From positions 1,031 to 42,592 of the forward strand of contig DEZB01000047.1 of NCBI GenBank assembly GCA_002364735.1: a DNA stretch of 41,562 nt, given 5' to 3'. The notes under the pieces were generated by a model. The model ran no database searches. It had not been told where the DNA came from and saw only the letters and a program-made list of their open reading frames with translations. Shown piece after piece: positions 33,184 through 41,562 of this stretch. The stretch comes from Bacteroidales bacterium UBA3143. Its GTDB lineage: Bacteria; Bacteroidota; Bacteroidia; Bacteroidales; Dysgonomonadaceae. Within the stretch, counting starts at the first letter, position 1, and every line of letters begins with the position of its first letter. Position numbers and translations under genes: made by a program.

Positions 33184-33219
33184 GTTAAGAATCTTCATTT
33201 AGAAGGTTCTTAACTTTTT
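33184..33219 (+). terminator. Attenuator-type hairpin between rplL and rpoB
   Basis: GTTAAGAATCTTC (33184-33196) pairs with GAAGGTTCTTAAC (33202-33214) over 13 positions with one G-T wobble, around the loop ATTTA, and is followed by TTTTT. It lies 29 nt after rplL and 39 nt before rpoB. The E. coli rplL-rpoB gap is known to hold a partial terminator; this looks like the functional counterpart. Confidence 0.8.
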
Positions 33220-33258
33220 GCGTCAATACATATTAAGTTCTAATAAACTCATTTACCC

Positions 33259-36200
33259 ATGTCTTTAAACCAAACCAACAATAGAATAAATTTTGCAACA
33301 ATAGCAAATCCTCTGGAGTTTCCAGACTTTTTGGAAGTGCAACTTAAATCTTTTCAAGATTTCCTTCAATTAGATGCACCTCCAGAGAATAGAAAAAACG
33401 AAGGCCTTTATAAAGTATTTACAGAAAATTTCCCTATTGCCGACACCCGTAATAATTTTGTGCTTGAGTTTTTAGATTATTACATCGATCCTCCACGATA
33501 CTCAATAGAAGAGTGTATTGATAGAGGATTAACATATAGCGTGCCTTTAAAAGCTAAACTTTATTTATACTGCACCGATCCAGACCATGAAGATTTTGCA
33601 TCAGTAATTCAAGATGTATATTTGGGAACAATACCTTATATGACTGAGAGAGGCACCTTTGTGATAAATGGTGCGGAAAGAGTTATAGTTTCACAATTAC
33701 ATAGATCACCAGGGGTGTTTTTCGGTCAAAGTGTTCATGCTAATGGAACTAAGCTATACTCAGCTCGTGTGATTCCTTTTAGAGGGTCTTGGATTGAGTT
33801 TGCTACTGATATTCATAATGTTCTTTATGCCTATATTGATAGAAAAAAGAAGTTACCCGTTACCACATTGCTTCGTGCTATTGGATTTGAAAGTGATAAA
33901 GACATTCTCGAAATTTTTGATTTAGCTGAAGAAGTAAAAGCTACTAAAACTGGTCTTAAAAAGGTAGTTGGTCGCAAGTTAGCTGCGCGTGTTCTCAAGT
34001 CATGGATGGAAGATTTTGTTGACGAAGATACTGGCGAAGTAACCTCTATAGAACGTAACGAAGTTATTCTTGAACGAGAAACCATCTTAGACGAAGACAA
34101 TATACTCGAAATATTAGAATCAAAAGTTTCTGTAATCTTATTACATAAAGAAGCTCAACATTCTTCCGATTATGCTATTATATATAATACATTACAAAAA
34201 GATCCAAGTAATACTGAAATTGATGCAATAAGACACATATATCGTCAATTACGTAGTGCTGAACCTGCGGATGATGCAAGTGCGCGTGAAGTGATTAACA
34301 ATTTATTCTTCTCTGAAAAAAGATATGATTTAGGTGATGTTGGTCGTTATAGGATTAATAAAAAATTAAATTTAAATATCGATGATTTGGTACGTGTTTT
34401 AACAAAAGAAGATATAATAGAAATTATTAAATTTCTGATTGAACTTATTAATTCTAAAGCAATTGTTGATGATATTGACCATTTAAGTAATCGACGTGTG
34501 CGTACTGTCGGTGAACAGCTTTATAATCAATTTGGTGTTGGTTTAAATAGAATGGCTCGCATTATTCGTGAAAGAATGAATGTGAGAGATAATGAAGTAT
34601 TTACTCCTATAGATTTGATTAACGCCAAAACTATTTCCTCAGTAATTAATACTTTTTTTGGTACGAATGCTTTGTCTCAATTTATGGATCAAACTAATCC
34701 ATTAGCAGAGATTACTCACAAACGCCGAATGTCAGCTTTAGGTCCTGGTGGTCTTTCACGAGAGCGTGCTGGTTTTGAGGTCCGTGACGTTCATTATACT
34801 CATTATGGTCGTTTGTGTCCTATTGAAACTCCTGAAGGACCAAATATTGGTCTGATCTCCTCTCTTTGCGTATATGCAAAAATAAATAACTTAGGTTTCA
34901 TTGAAACACCCTACAGAAAGATAGAGGATAATAAAGTTAACACATCTCAAGATGGTGTTATCTATTTGGCTGCTGAAGAAGAAGAAGATAAAATTATTGC
35001 TCAAGGAAATGCTCCTCTTGATGATGAGGGTAGTTTTCTGTTAAATAGGGTGAAAGCTCGAAAAGATGCAGATTATCCGATAGTTGAACCTGAAGCTGTT
35101 GATTTAATGGACGTTTCTCCTATGCAAATTGCTTCTATTGCGGCTGCACTAATTCCTTTTTTAGAACACGATGATGCAAATCGTGCACTAATGGGTTCTA
35201 ATATGATGCGCCAAGCTGTTCCTTTAGTATGCCCTGAAGCACCCACTGTAGGTACAGGATTAGAAGAACAACTCATTAGAGATTCTCGTACACAAGTTGT
35301 AGCAGAGAATGATGGTGAAGTCATATATGTAGATGCGACAACAATAAAAATTAATTACGAAAGAACTGAAGAAGAAGAATTTACAAGTTTTGAAGATTCG
35401 GTTAAAACGTATAATATTCCTAAATATAGGAAAACTAATCAGAATACAACAGTAGATCTAAAACCTTTGTGTAGAAAAGGTGACAGAGTTGTAAAAGGTC
35501 AGATTCTGACGGATGGATATTCAACTGAAAAAGGTGAATTAGCTTTGGGACGCAACCTCAAAGTTGCATTTATGCCTTGGAAGGGATATAATTTTGAGGA
35601 CGCAATTGTTTTAAGTGAAAGATTGGTTAGAGAGGATGTATTTACTTCTATTCACGTAGAAGAGTTTTCACTTGAAGTAAGGGAAACTAAACGAGGAGTT
35701 GAAGAGTTAACGTCTGATATTCCTAATGTTAGTGAAGATGCTACTAAAGATTTAGATGAACGAGGTATTATTCGAGTTGGAGCACGTGTAAAACCTGGAG
35801 ATATTCTAATAGGAAAGATTACTCCTAAAGGCGAGTCTGATCCTTCCCCAGAGGAGAAATTATTGCGAGCTATATTTGGAGATAAAGCGGGAGATGTAAA
35901 AGATGCCTCGCTTAAGGCCTCCCCTTCGTTAAGAGGTGTTGTTATAAACACTAATCTTTTTGCAAAACAAGCAAAAAAAGGCAAAAGTAAAATGTCAAAC
36001 AAAGCATTGTTGCCGAAGCTCGATGAAGAATATGAATCTAAAAAAGAAGAGATAAGAAAAGCTCTTATTATTAAATTAACCTCATTGACAGAAGGAAAGT
36101 CATCTGCAGGAGTCAAAGATTACACCAATATGGACATTATCCCTAAAGGTGCTAAATTTACTCAAAGTGTTTTTGCGGACTTAGACTTCGAAGCTGTACA

Positions 36201-37071
36201 GTTAAATAAATGGACAACGGACTCAATAAAAAATCAACTGATTAGAACAACAGTAATTAATTACTTACGTAAATTCAAAGAGCTTGATTCTGATTTGAAA
36301 CGTAAACGTTTTGACTTAACTATTGGGGATGAGCTTCCAACTGGTATTATGCAGATTGCTAAGGTATATGTTGCTAAAAGAAGAAAAATTCAGGTTGGTG
36401 ATAAAATGGCTGGACGACATGGTAACAAAGGTATTGTTTCTAGAATTGTTCGTCAAGAAGACATGCCATTCTTAGCTGATGGAACACCAGTGGATATTGT
36501 TTTGAACCCTTTAGGTGTACCTTCACGTATGAATTTAGGTCAAATATTCGAGACTGTTTTAGGTTGGGCAGGTATGGAGTTAGGTCTACGTTTTGCAACT
36601 CCTATTTTTGATGGTGCATCGATGGATGACATCAATGAGTGGACCGATAAGGCTGGCGTACCAAGATACGGAAAAAGTTATTTATATGATGGCGAAACTG
36701 GTGATAGATTTGATCAGCCTGCAACTGTAGGAATTATCTATATGCTTAAGCTTGGTCATATGGTTGAAGATAAAATGCATGCTCGTTCTATTGGTCCATA
36801 TTCATTAATCACTCAGCAACCATTGGGCGGGAAAGCTCAGTTTGGTGGTCAACGTTTTGGTGAAATGGAAGTATGGGCATTAGAGGCATTTGGAGCAGCT
36901 CATATTTTGCAGGAAATCTTAACCATAAAATCTGATGATGTTATGGGAAGATCTAAGGCTTACGAGGCTATTGTAAAAAGTGAACCTATGCCTCAACCTG
37001 GAATTCCTGAATCACTTAATGTATTACTACATGAGTTAAAAGGATTAGGTTTGAGTATTTCATTAGACTAA
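33259..37071 (+). CDS. rpoB: DNA-directed RNA polymerase subunit beta
   Basis: The 1270 residues are typical of Bacteroidetes. The rifampicin-binding region reads LSQFMDQTNPLAEITHKRRMSALGPGG in two adjoining parts (fork-loop segment, then the HKRR segment), with the His and Ser that are commonly mutated in resistant strains in wild-type form. GRLCPIETPEGPNIGLI and the C-terminal GRHGNKG, QPLGGKAQFGGQRFGEMEVWA blocks are present. With beta' it forms the active centre cleft. An 81-nt gap separates it from rpoC. Confidence 0.98.
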   Translation: MSLNQTNNRINFATIANPLEFPDFLEVQLKSFQDFLQLDAPPENRKNEGLYKVFTENFPIADTRNNFVLEFLDYYIDPPRYSIEECIDRGLTYSVPLKAKLYLYCTDPDHEDFASVIQDVYLGTIPYMTERGTFVINGAERVIVSQLHRSPGVFFGQSVHANGTKLYSARVIPFRGSWIEFATDIHNVLYAYIDRKKKLPVTTLLRAIGFESDKDILEIFDLAEEVKATKTGLKKVVGRKLAARVLKSWMEDFVDEDTGEVTSIERNEVILERETILDEDNILEILESKVSVILLHKEAQHSSDYAIIYNTLQKDPSNTEIDAIRHIYRQLRSAEPADDASAREVINNLFFSEKRYDLGDVGRYRINKKLNLNIDDLVRVLTKEDIIEIIKFLIELINSKAIVDDIDHLSNRRVRTVGEQLYNQFGVGLNRMARIIRERMNVRDNEVFTPIDLINAKTISSVINTFFGTNALSQFMDQTNPLAEITHKRRMSALGPGGLSRERAGFEVRDVHYTHYGRLCPIETPEGPNIGLISSLCVYAKINNLGFIETPYRKIEDNKVNTSQDGVIYLAAEEEEDKIIAQGNAPLDDEGSFLLNRVKARKDADYPIVEPEAVDLMDVSPMQIASIAAALIPFLEHDDANRALMGSNMMRQAVPLVCPEAPTVGTGLEEQLIRDSRTQVVAENDGEVIYVDATTIKINYERTEEEEFTSFEDSVKTYNIPKYRKTNQNTTVDLKPLCRKGDRVVKGQILTDGYSTEKGELALGRNLKVAFMPWKGYNFEDAIVLSERLVREDVFTSIHVEEFSLEVRETKRGVEELTSDIPNVSEDATKDLDERGIIRVGARVKPGDILIGKITPKGESDPSPEEKLLRAIFGDKAGDVKDASLKASPSLRGVVINTNLFAKQAKKGKSKMSNKALLPKLDEEYESKKEEIRKALIIKLTSLTEGKSSAGVKDYTNMDIIPKGAKFTQSVFADLDFEAVQLNKWTTDSIKNQLIRTTVINYLRKFKELDSDLKRKRFDLTIGDELPTGIMQIAKVYVAKRRKIQVGDKMAGRHGNKGIVSRIVRQEDMPFLADGTPVDIVLNPLGVPSRMNLGQIFETVLGWAGMELGLRFATPIFDGASMDDINEWTDKAGVPRYGKSYLYDGETGDRFDQPATVGIIYMLKLGHMVEDKMHARSIGPYSLITQQPLGGKAQFGGQRFGEMEVWALEAFGAAHILQEILTIKSDDVMGRSKAYEAIVKSEPMPQPGIPESLNVLLHELKGLGLSISLD

Positions 37072-37152
37072 TAATCATATACTCTCAATTACAATTAGTA
37101 AAGGGATTTAAATTAACAAGAATAACTTAACTCTTTATATAAGAATAGAAAC

Positions 37153-40100
37153 ATGGCATATAGAAAAGAAAGTAAAATAAAGAGTAACTTTTCAAAGATA
37201 ACGATCAGTTTAGCATCGCCCGAAGAAATACTCGAAAATTCAAGTGGTGAAGTACTAAAACCAGAGACTATTAATTATCGCACATATAAGCCGGAGCGCG
37301 ATGGTCTCTTTTGTGAACGTATCTTTGGACCGGTAAAAGATTACGAATGTCACTGCGGAAAATACAAACGGATAAGATACAAAGGTATTGTTTGTGATAG
37401 ATGTGGTGTTGAAGTTACAGAGAAAAAAGTTCGTCGTGAACGTACAGGGCATATACATTTAGTTGTACCTGTAGCTCATATATGGTATTTTAGATCATTA
37501 CCAAACAAAATTGGATATTTACTTGGAATACCTACTAAAAAACTTGATACGATAATCTATTACGAACGTTATGTAGTAATACAGCCAGGTTTATTAGAAG
37601 GAGAAGTTAAAGTGAGAGATCTTTTATCTGAAGATGAATATTTAGAATTGTTGGATAAACTTCCTAAAGAAAATCAATCTTTAGAAGATTCAGATCCTAA
37701 TAAATTTATAGCTAAAATGGGTGCTGAAGGAATCTATGGATTACTTCGGAATATTAATTTAGAATCTTTGGCTAATAAATTGCGTCACAATGCTGACACC
37801 GAAACTTCACAACAACGAAGGAATGAAGCTCTAAAACAACTTCAAGTTGTTGAAGCTTTCCGAGGATCAAAAAATAGAAACAAGCCCGAATGGATGATTC
37901 TTAAGGTTGTTCCTATAATACCACCAGAATTACGTCCTCTTGTGCCTTTAGATGGAGGTCGTTTTGCTACTTCAGACTTGAATGATTTATATAGACGTGT
38001 GATTATACGTAACAATCGTTTGAAAAGACTTATTGATATAAAAGCTCCAGATGTAATTCTTAGAAATGAGAAGAGAATGCTTCAGGAATCTGTAGATTCT
38101 TTACTGGATAACTCACGTAAGTCAAGTGCAATAAAAACTGAGTCTAATCGTCCTTTAAAATCTCTTTCAGATAGTTTAAAGGGTAAACAAGGTCGTTTTC
38201 GTCAAAACCTTTTAGGTAAACGTGTAGACTATTCTGCTCGTTCTGTTATTGTGGTGGGTCCTGAATTAAAGATGCACGAATGCGGAATACCTAAAGATAT
38301 GGCTGCCGAAATTTACAAACCATTTGTAATAAGAAAGCTGATTGAACGAGGTATAGTGAAAACAGTTAAGTCAGCAAAGAAGATTGTTGATAGAAAAGAG
38401 CCAGTAGTATGGGATATATTAGAACATGTGATGAAAGGTCATCCAGTTCTGCTTAACCGCGCTCCTACACTTCATCGTTTAGGTATACAGGCTTTTCAGC
38501 CTAAAATGATTGAGGGTAAAGCTATTCAGTTACATCCTCTTGCATGTACTGCTTTTAATGCTGACTTTGATGGAGACCAAATGGCCGTGCATCTTCCATT
38601 AGGAAATGATGCCATTTTAGAAGCTCAATTGCTAATGCTTGCTTCTCACAATATACTCAATCCAGCAAATGGTGCTCCAATTACTGTTCCATCTCAAGAC
38701 ATGGTTCTTGGCTTGTATTACATTACAAAAATACGCCCTGGAGCTCTTGGTGAAGGGATGTCTTTTTATGGAGAAGAAGAAGCAATAATTGCTTATAATG
38801 AAGGTAAGGTTGATATTCATGCTCTTGTTAAAGTTATAGTAGATGACGTTGACGATGAAGGAAAACTTATTCGTAAAATGCATGAAACTTCTGTAGGAAG
38901 GGTAATTACTAACGAATATATACCAAAAGAAGTTGGTTATATAAACGAACTTTTGTCTAAAAAATCATTGCGAGATATTATCGGTAAAGTTATCAAGACT
39001 TGTGGTGTAGCTCGTACTGCTCAATATTTAGATGATATAAAAGACTTAGGTTATCGCATGGCTTTTAAAGGAGGTCTTTCCTTTAATCTTGATGATGTTA
39101 TAATCCCAGAAGAAAAACAAGCATTTATAGATCAAGGTTATGCAGAAGTGGAACAAATATTGGATAATTACAATATGGGTTTTATTACTTATAATGAACG
39201 ATATAATCAAATAATTGATACTTGGACTCATATAAACTCTAAGTTGTCAAATACTCTGATGAAACAAATTGCAGAAGATGATCAAGGTTTCAATTCTGTA
39301 TATATGATGTTAGATTCGGGTGCTCGTGGATCGCGTGAACAAATTCGTCAGTTATCTGGTATGCGTGGACTGATGGCTAAGCCTCAAAAAAGTGGAGCAG
39401 ATGGTGGACAGATTATTGAAAACCCTATCCTTGCTAACTTTAAAGAAGGTCTTTCAGTTCTTGAGTATTTTATATCTACTCATGGTGCTCGTAAAGGTTT
39501 GGCCGATACTGCACTAAAAACAGCCGATGCTGGTTATTTAACTCGACGTTTAGTAGACGTTTCTCAAGATGTGACTGTAACAGAAGAGGATTGTGGAACT
39601 TTACGTGGTTTAGTGGCTTCAGCATTAAAGAATAATGATGAGGTAGTTGCTTCACTTTACGAAAGAATTCTTGGACGTGTTTCTGTTCATGATATACATC
39701 ATCCACAAACAGCTGAACTTATTTTAAGTTCTGGTGAGGAAATAACAGAGGATGTTGCTACCAAAATAGAAAATTCACCTATCGAACGCGTTGAAATTCG
39801 TTCAGTTCTTACATGTGAATCTCGTCAAGGAGTATGTGCAAAGTGTTATGGACGAAACTTGGCCAGCGGTCAAATGGTGCAAAAAGGAGAAGCTATCGGT
39901 GTTATTGCAGCTCAATCTATTGGTGAGCCCGGAACGCAGTTAACTTTGCGTACATTCCACGTGGGTGGTATTGCATCTAACATTGCTTCAGAAAATCGGA
40001 TTGTAACCAAATATGATGGTATTCTGGAGATGGATGATTTGCGTGTTGTTGAATCAACAGATAGTGAAGGTAAACCGTATAAAGTTGTTGTTAGCCGTTT

Positions 40101-41427
40101 AGTTGAGATGCGAGTTGTTGATCCAAATACAAAAATTGTTTTGTTGGCACATAACGTACCTTATGGAGCGAAGTTATATTTTAATAATAACGATAAAGTT
40201 ACAAAGGGTGATTTAATTTGTGAGTGGGATCCATTTAATGCTATTATTGTATCTGAGGCTACTGGTAGAATTAAATTTGAAAATTTCATTGAGAACGTTA
40301 CTTTTAAAGTGGAATCTGATGAGCAAACTGGTCTTAAAGAAAGAGTTATTATTGAGTCGCGCGATAAAACAAAAGCACCATCTGCTCATATATTAAATGA
40401 AGACGATGATATATTGCGTACTTACTCTCTTCCTTTAGGAGCCCATCTTGTAAAGAATGAAAATGATGTTATCAATAGTGGAGATATTTTAGTTAAGATA
40501 CCACGTGCAGTTGGTAAATCTGGAGACATTACAGGAGGATTGCCTCGTGTAACTGAGCTTTTCGAAGCAAGAAATCCTTCAAATCCAGCTGTGGTTTCAG
40601 AAATTGACGGTGAGGTTAGTTTTGGTAAAATTAAAAGAGCTAATCAAGAAATTATCATCACTTCGAAGCTTGGTGAAACCAAGAAGTACTTAGTTCCATT
40701 ATCTAAACAAATACTTGTTCAAGAAAATGACTATGTACGTGCAGGTTTACCTTTGTCCGACGGAGCTATAACTCCAGCAGATATTTTGGCAATTAAAGGA
40801 CCTACTGCAGTTCAAGAGTACATTGTAAATGAAGTGCAAGATGTATATCGTCTGCAAGGCGTTAAGATCAATGACAAACATTTTGAAGTAATTGTACGTC
40901 AAATGATGCGTAAAGTTGAAGTTATTGAACCAGGAGATACTCGTTTCCTTGAACAAAAACTTGTAGACAAACACGAAATTATGGAAGAGAACGATCGTAT
41001 ATGGAGCAAGAAGGTTGTTACTGATAAAGGTGATTCAGAAATCTTTGAGCCAGGTCAGATTGTTACTGTCAGGAAGCTGCGTGATGAGAATAGCTCTCTC
41101 AAACGTAGAGATTTGAAACTTGTTGAAAGTCGCGATGCCATTCCTGCAACTGCTAATCAGGTGTTGCAAGGTATTACACGTGCTGCTTTACAAACCAAGA
41201 GTTTCATTTCGGCTGCCTCTTTCCAGGAGACAACTAAGGTCTTGAATGATGCTGCTATTCATGGTAAAGTTGATTACTTAGAAGGATTGAAAGAAAATGT
41301 TATATGTGGTCATCTTATTCCTGCTGGTACTGGACAGCGTTCTTATGATAAATTGGTTGTTGGTGCACAAGAAGATTATGAAAAAATCACTGTATTGCGT
41401 AGCCAATCTATCGAATCAGAAGATTAA
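37153..41427 (+). CDS. rpoC: DNA-directed RNA polymerase subunit beta'
   Basis: The 1424 residues are complete in the window. The N-terminal zinc site is CHCGKYKRIRYKGIVCDRCG. The catalytic magnesium loop is NADFDGDQMAVHLPL. The trigger-loop region is near GARGSREQIRQLSGMRGLMAKP, and the second zinc site is CESRQGVCAKCYG. The conserved AAQSIGEPGTQLTLRTFHVGG block lies just after it. The gene is followed by a strong terminator at 41446-41481, so the rif operon ends here. Confidence 0.98.
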   Translation: MAYRKESKIKSNFSKITISLASPEEILENSSGEVLKPETINYRTYKPERDGLFCERIFGPVKDYECHCGKYKRIRYKGIVCDRCGVEVTEKKVRRERTGHIHLVVPVAHIWYFRSLPNKIGYLLGIPTKKLDTIIYYERYVVIQPGLLEGEVKVRDLLSEDEYLELLDKLPKENQSLEDSDPNKFIAKMGAEGIYGLLRNINLESLANKLRHNADTETSQQRRNEALKQLQVVEAFRGSKNRNKPEWMILKVVPIIPPELRPLVPLDGGRFATSDLNDLYRRVIIRNNRLKRLIDIKAPDVILRNEKRMLQESVDSLLDNSRKSSAIKTESNRPLKSLSDSLKGKQGRFRQNLLGKRVDYSARSVIVVGPELKMHECGIPKDMAAEIYKPFVIRKLIERGIVKTVKSAKKIVDRKEPVVWDILEHVMKGHPVLLNRAPTLHRLGIQAFQPKMIEGKAIQLHPLACTAFNADFDGDQMAVHLPLGNDAILEAQLLMLASHNILNPANGAPITVPSQDMVLGLYYITKIRPGALGEGMSFYGEEEAIIAYNEGKVDIHALVKVIVDDVDDEGKLIRKMHETSVGRVITNEYIPKEVGYINELLSKKSLRDIIGKVIKTCGVARTAQYLDDIKDLGYRMAFKGGLSFNLDDVIIPEEKQAFIDQGYAEVEQILDNYNMGFITYNERYNQIIDTWTHINSKLSNTLMKQIAEDDQGFNSVYMMLDSGARGSREQIRQLSGMRGLMAKPQKSGADGGQIIENPILANFKEGLSVLEYFISTHGARKGLADTALKTADAGYLTRRLVDVSQDVTVTEEDCGTLRGLVASALKNNDEVVASLYERILGRVSVHDIHHPQTAELILSSGEEITEDVATKIENSPIERVEIRSVLTCESRQGVCAKCYGRNLASGQMVQKGEAIGVIAAQSIGEPGTQLTLRTFHVGGIASNIASENRIVTKYDGILEMDDLRVVESTDSEGKPYKVVVSRLVEMRVVDPNTKIVLLAHNVPYGAKLYFNNNDKVTKGDLICEWDPFNAIIVSEATGRIKFENFIENVTFKVESDEQTGLKERVIIESRDKTKAPSAHILNEDDDILRTYSLPLGAHLVKNENDVINSGDILVKIPRAVGKSGDITGGLPRVTELFEARNPSNPAVVSEIDGEVSFGKIKRANQEIIITSKLGETKKYLVPLSKQILVQENDYVRAGLPLSDGAITPADILAIKGPTAVQEYIVNEVQDVYRLQGVKINDKHFEVIVRQMMRKVEVIEPGDTRFLEQKLVDKHEIMEENDRIWSKKVVTDKGDSEIFEPGQIVTVRKLRDENSSLKRRDLKLVESRDAIPATANQVLQGITRAALQTKSFISAASFQETTKVLNDAAIHGKVDYLEGLKENVICGHLIPAGTGQRSYDKLVVGAQEDYEKITVLRSQSIESED

Positions 41428-41445
41428 CACTATGTTTATAATATC

Positions 41446-41481
41446 AAAAAAACTGCTTTTTAAAAAAGCAGTTTTTTTTTT
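41446..41481 (+). terminator. Terminator after rpoC
   Basis: AAAAAACTGCTTTTT is mirrored by AAAAAGCAGTTTTTT and ends in a run of eleven T. The symmetry means it could work in both directions. The last 80 nt of the window (41482-41562) hold no feature that I can support. Confidence 0.9.
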
Positions 41482-41562
41482 GTTCAAAACTATCTCGTGC
41501 AATTGCACATATAATTTCGGAAAACAAATACATTATTTTTTATTGGTGTCCGCTAAAAGTTA

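Noticed and set aside
35652..36116. 154-codon minus-strand frame within rpoB
   Set aside because: Serine-rich antisense shadow typical of AT-rich coding DNA.

Overview
The window is AT-rich chromosomal DNA from a member of the Bacteroidota, most likely order Bacteroidales. The evidence is the fused FeoA-FeoB iron transporter, promoters of the Bacteroides type (TTTG, about 19 nt, TAnnTTTG), start codons that mostly lack a Shine-Dalgarno sequence, a class I fumarase, an Rnf complex, and the block rpsU-xer-hpf-tRNAs-tuf-tRNA-secE-nusG-rplKAJL-rpoBC. I cannot name the genus from the sequence alone. I see no plasmid, prophage, insertion sequence or CRISPR array.

Layout. Positions 90-5035 (+) hold a sodium-coupled amino-acid transporter, aroA, a small Cys-rich membrane-anchored protein, an orphan metal-type ABC permease and a secreted CE1-like esterase. 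Positions 5579-8293 (-) hold ferrous iron uptake: feoAB plus its Cys-rich accessory protein. Positions 8707-16704 (+) hold fumarase, a secreted GH2 beta-galactosidase broken by a frameshift, a conserved-looking unknown protein, a Fic protein with a phage-antirepressor-like N-terminus, a secreted metallophosphoesterase and a small outer-membrane barrel candidate. Positions 17094-20488 hold rlmD (+), then on the minus strand a TraB/GumN lipoprotein, a small membrane protein and ferritin. Positions 20773-26431 (+) hold rseC-rnfBCDGEA, the ion-pumping ferredoxin:NAD+ oxidoreductase. From 26701 to the end (+) lie translation and transcription core genes, with five tRNA genes (Thr, Tyr, Gly, Thr, Trp).

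The genes are mostly core metabolism: redox energy (Rnf, fumarase), iron import and storage (FeoAB, ferritin) that would supply the many Fe-S proteins, polysaccharide or ester turnover outside the cytoplasm, and gene-expression machinery. I found no convincing multi-gene novel defence or mobile system. The points most worth a second look are: the antirepressor-like/class III Fic fusion with a near-canonical C-terminal inhibitory motif; a Shine-Dalgarno-like element stranded in a structured rpsU leader, together with a strong Shine-Dalgarno on hpf two genes downstream; a 42-bp tandem repeat that keeps a 14-residue reading frame; the 2-nt frameshift in the GH2 gene; an apparent attenuator between rplL and rpoB; and several families of intergenic palindromic or tandem repeats.
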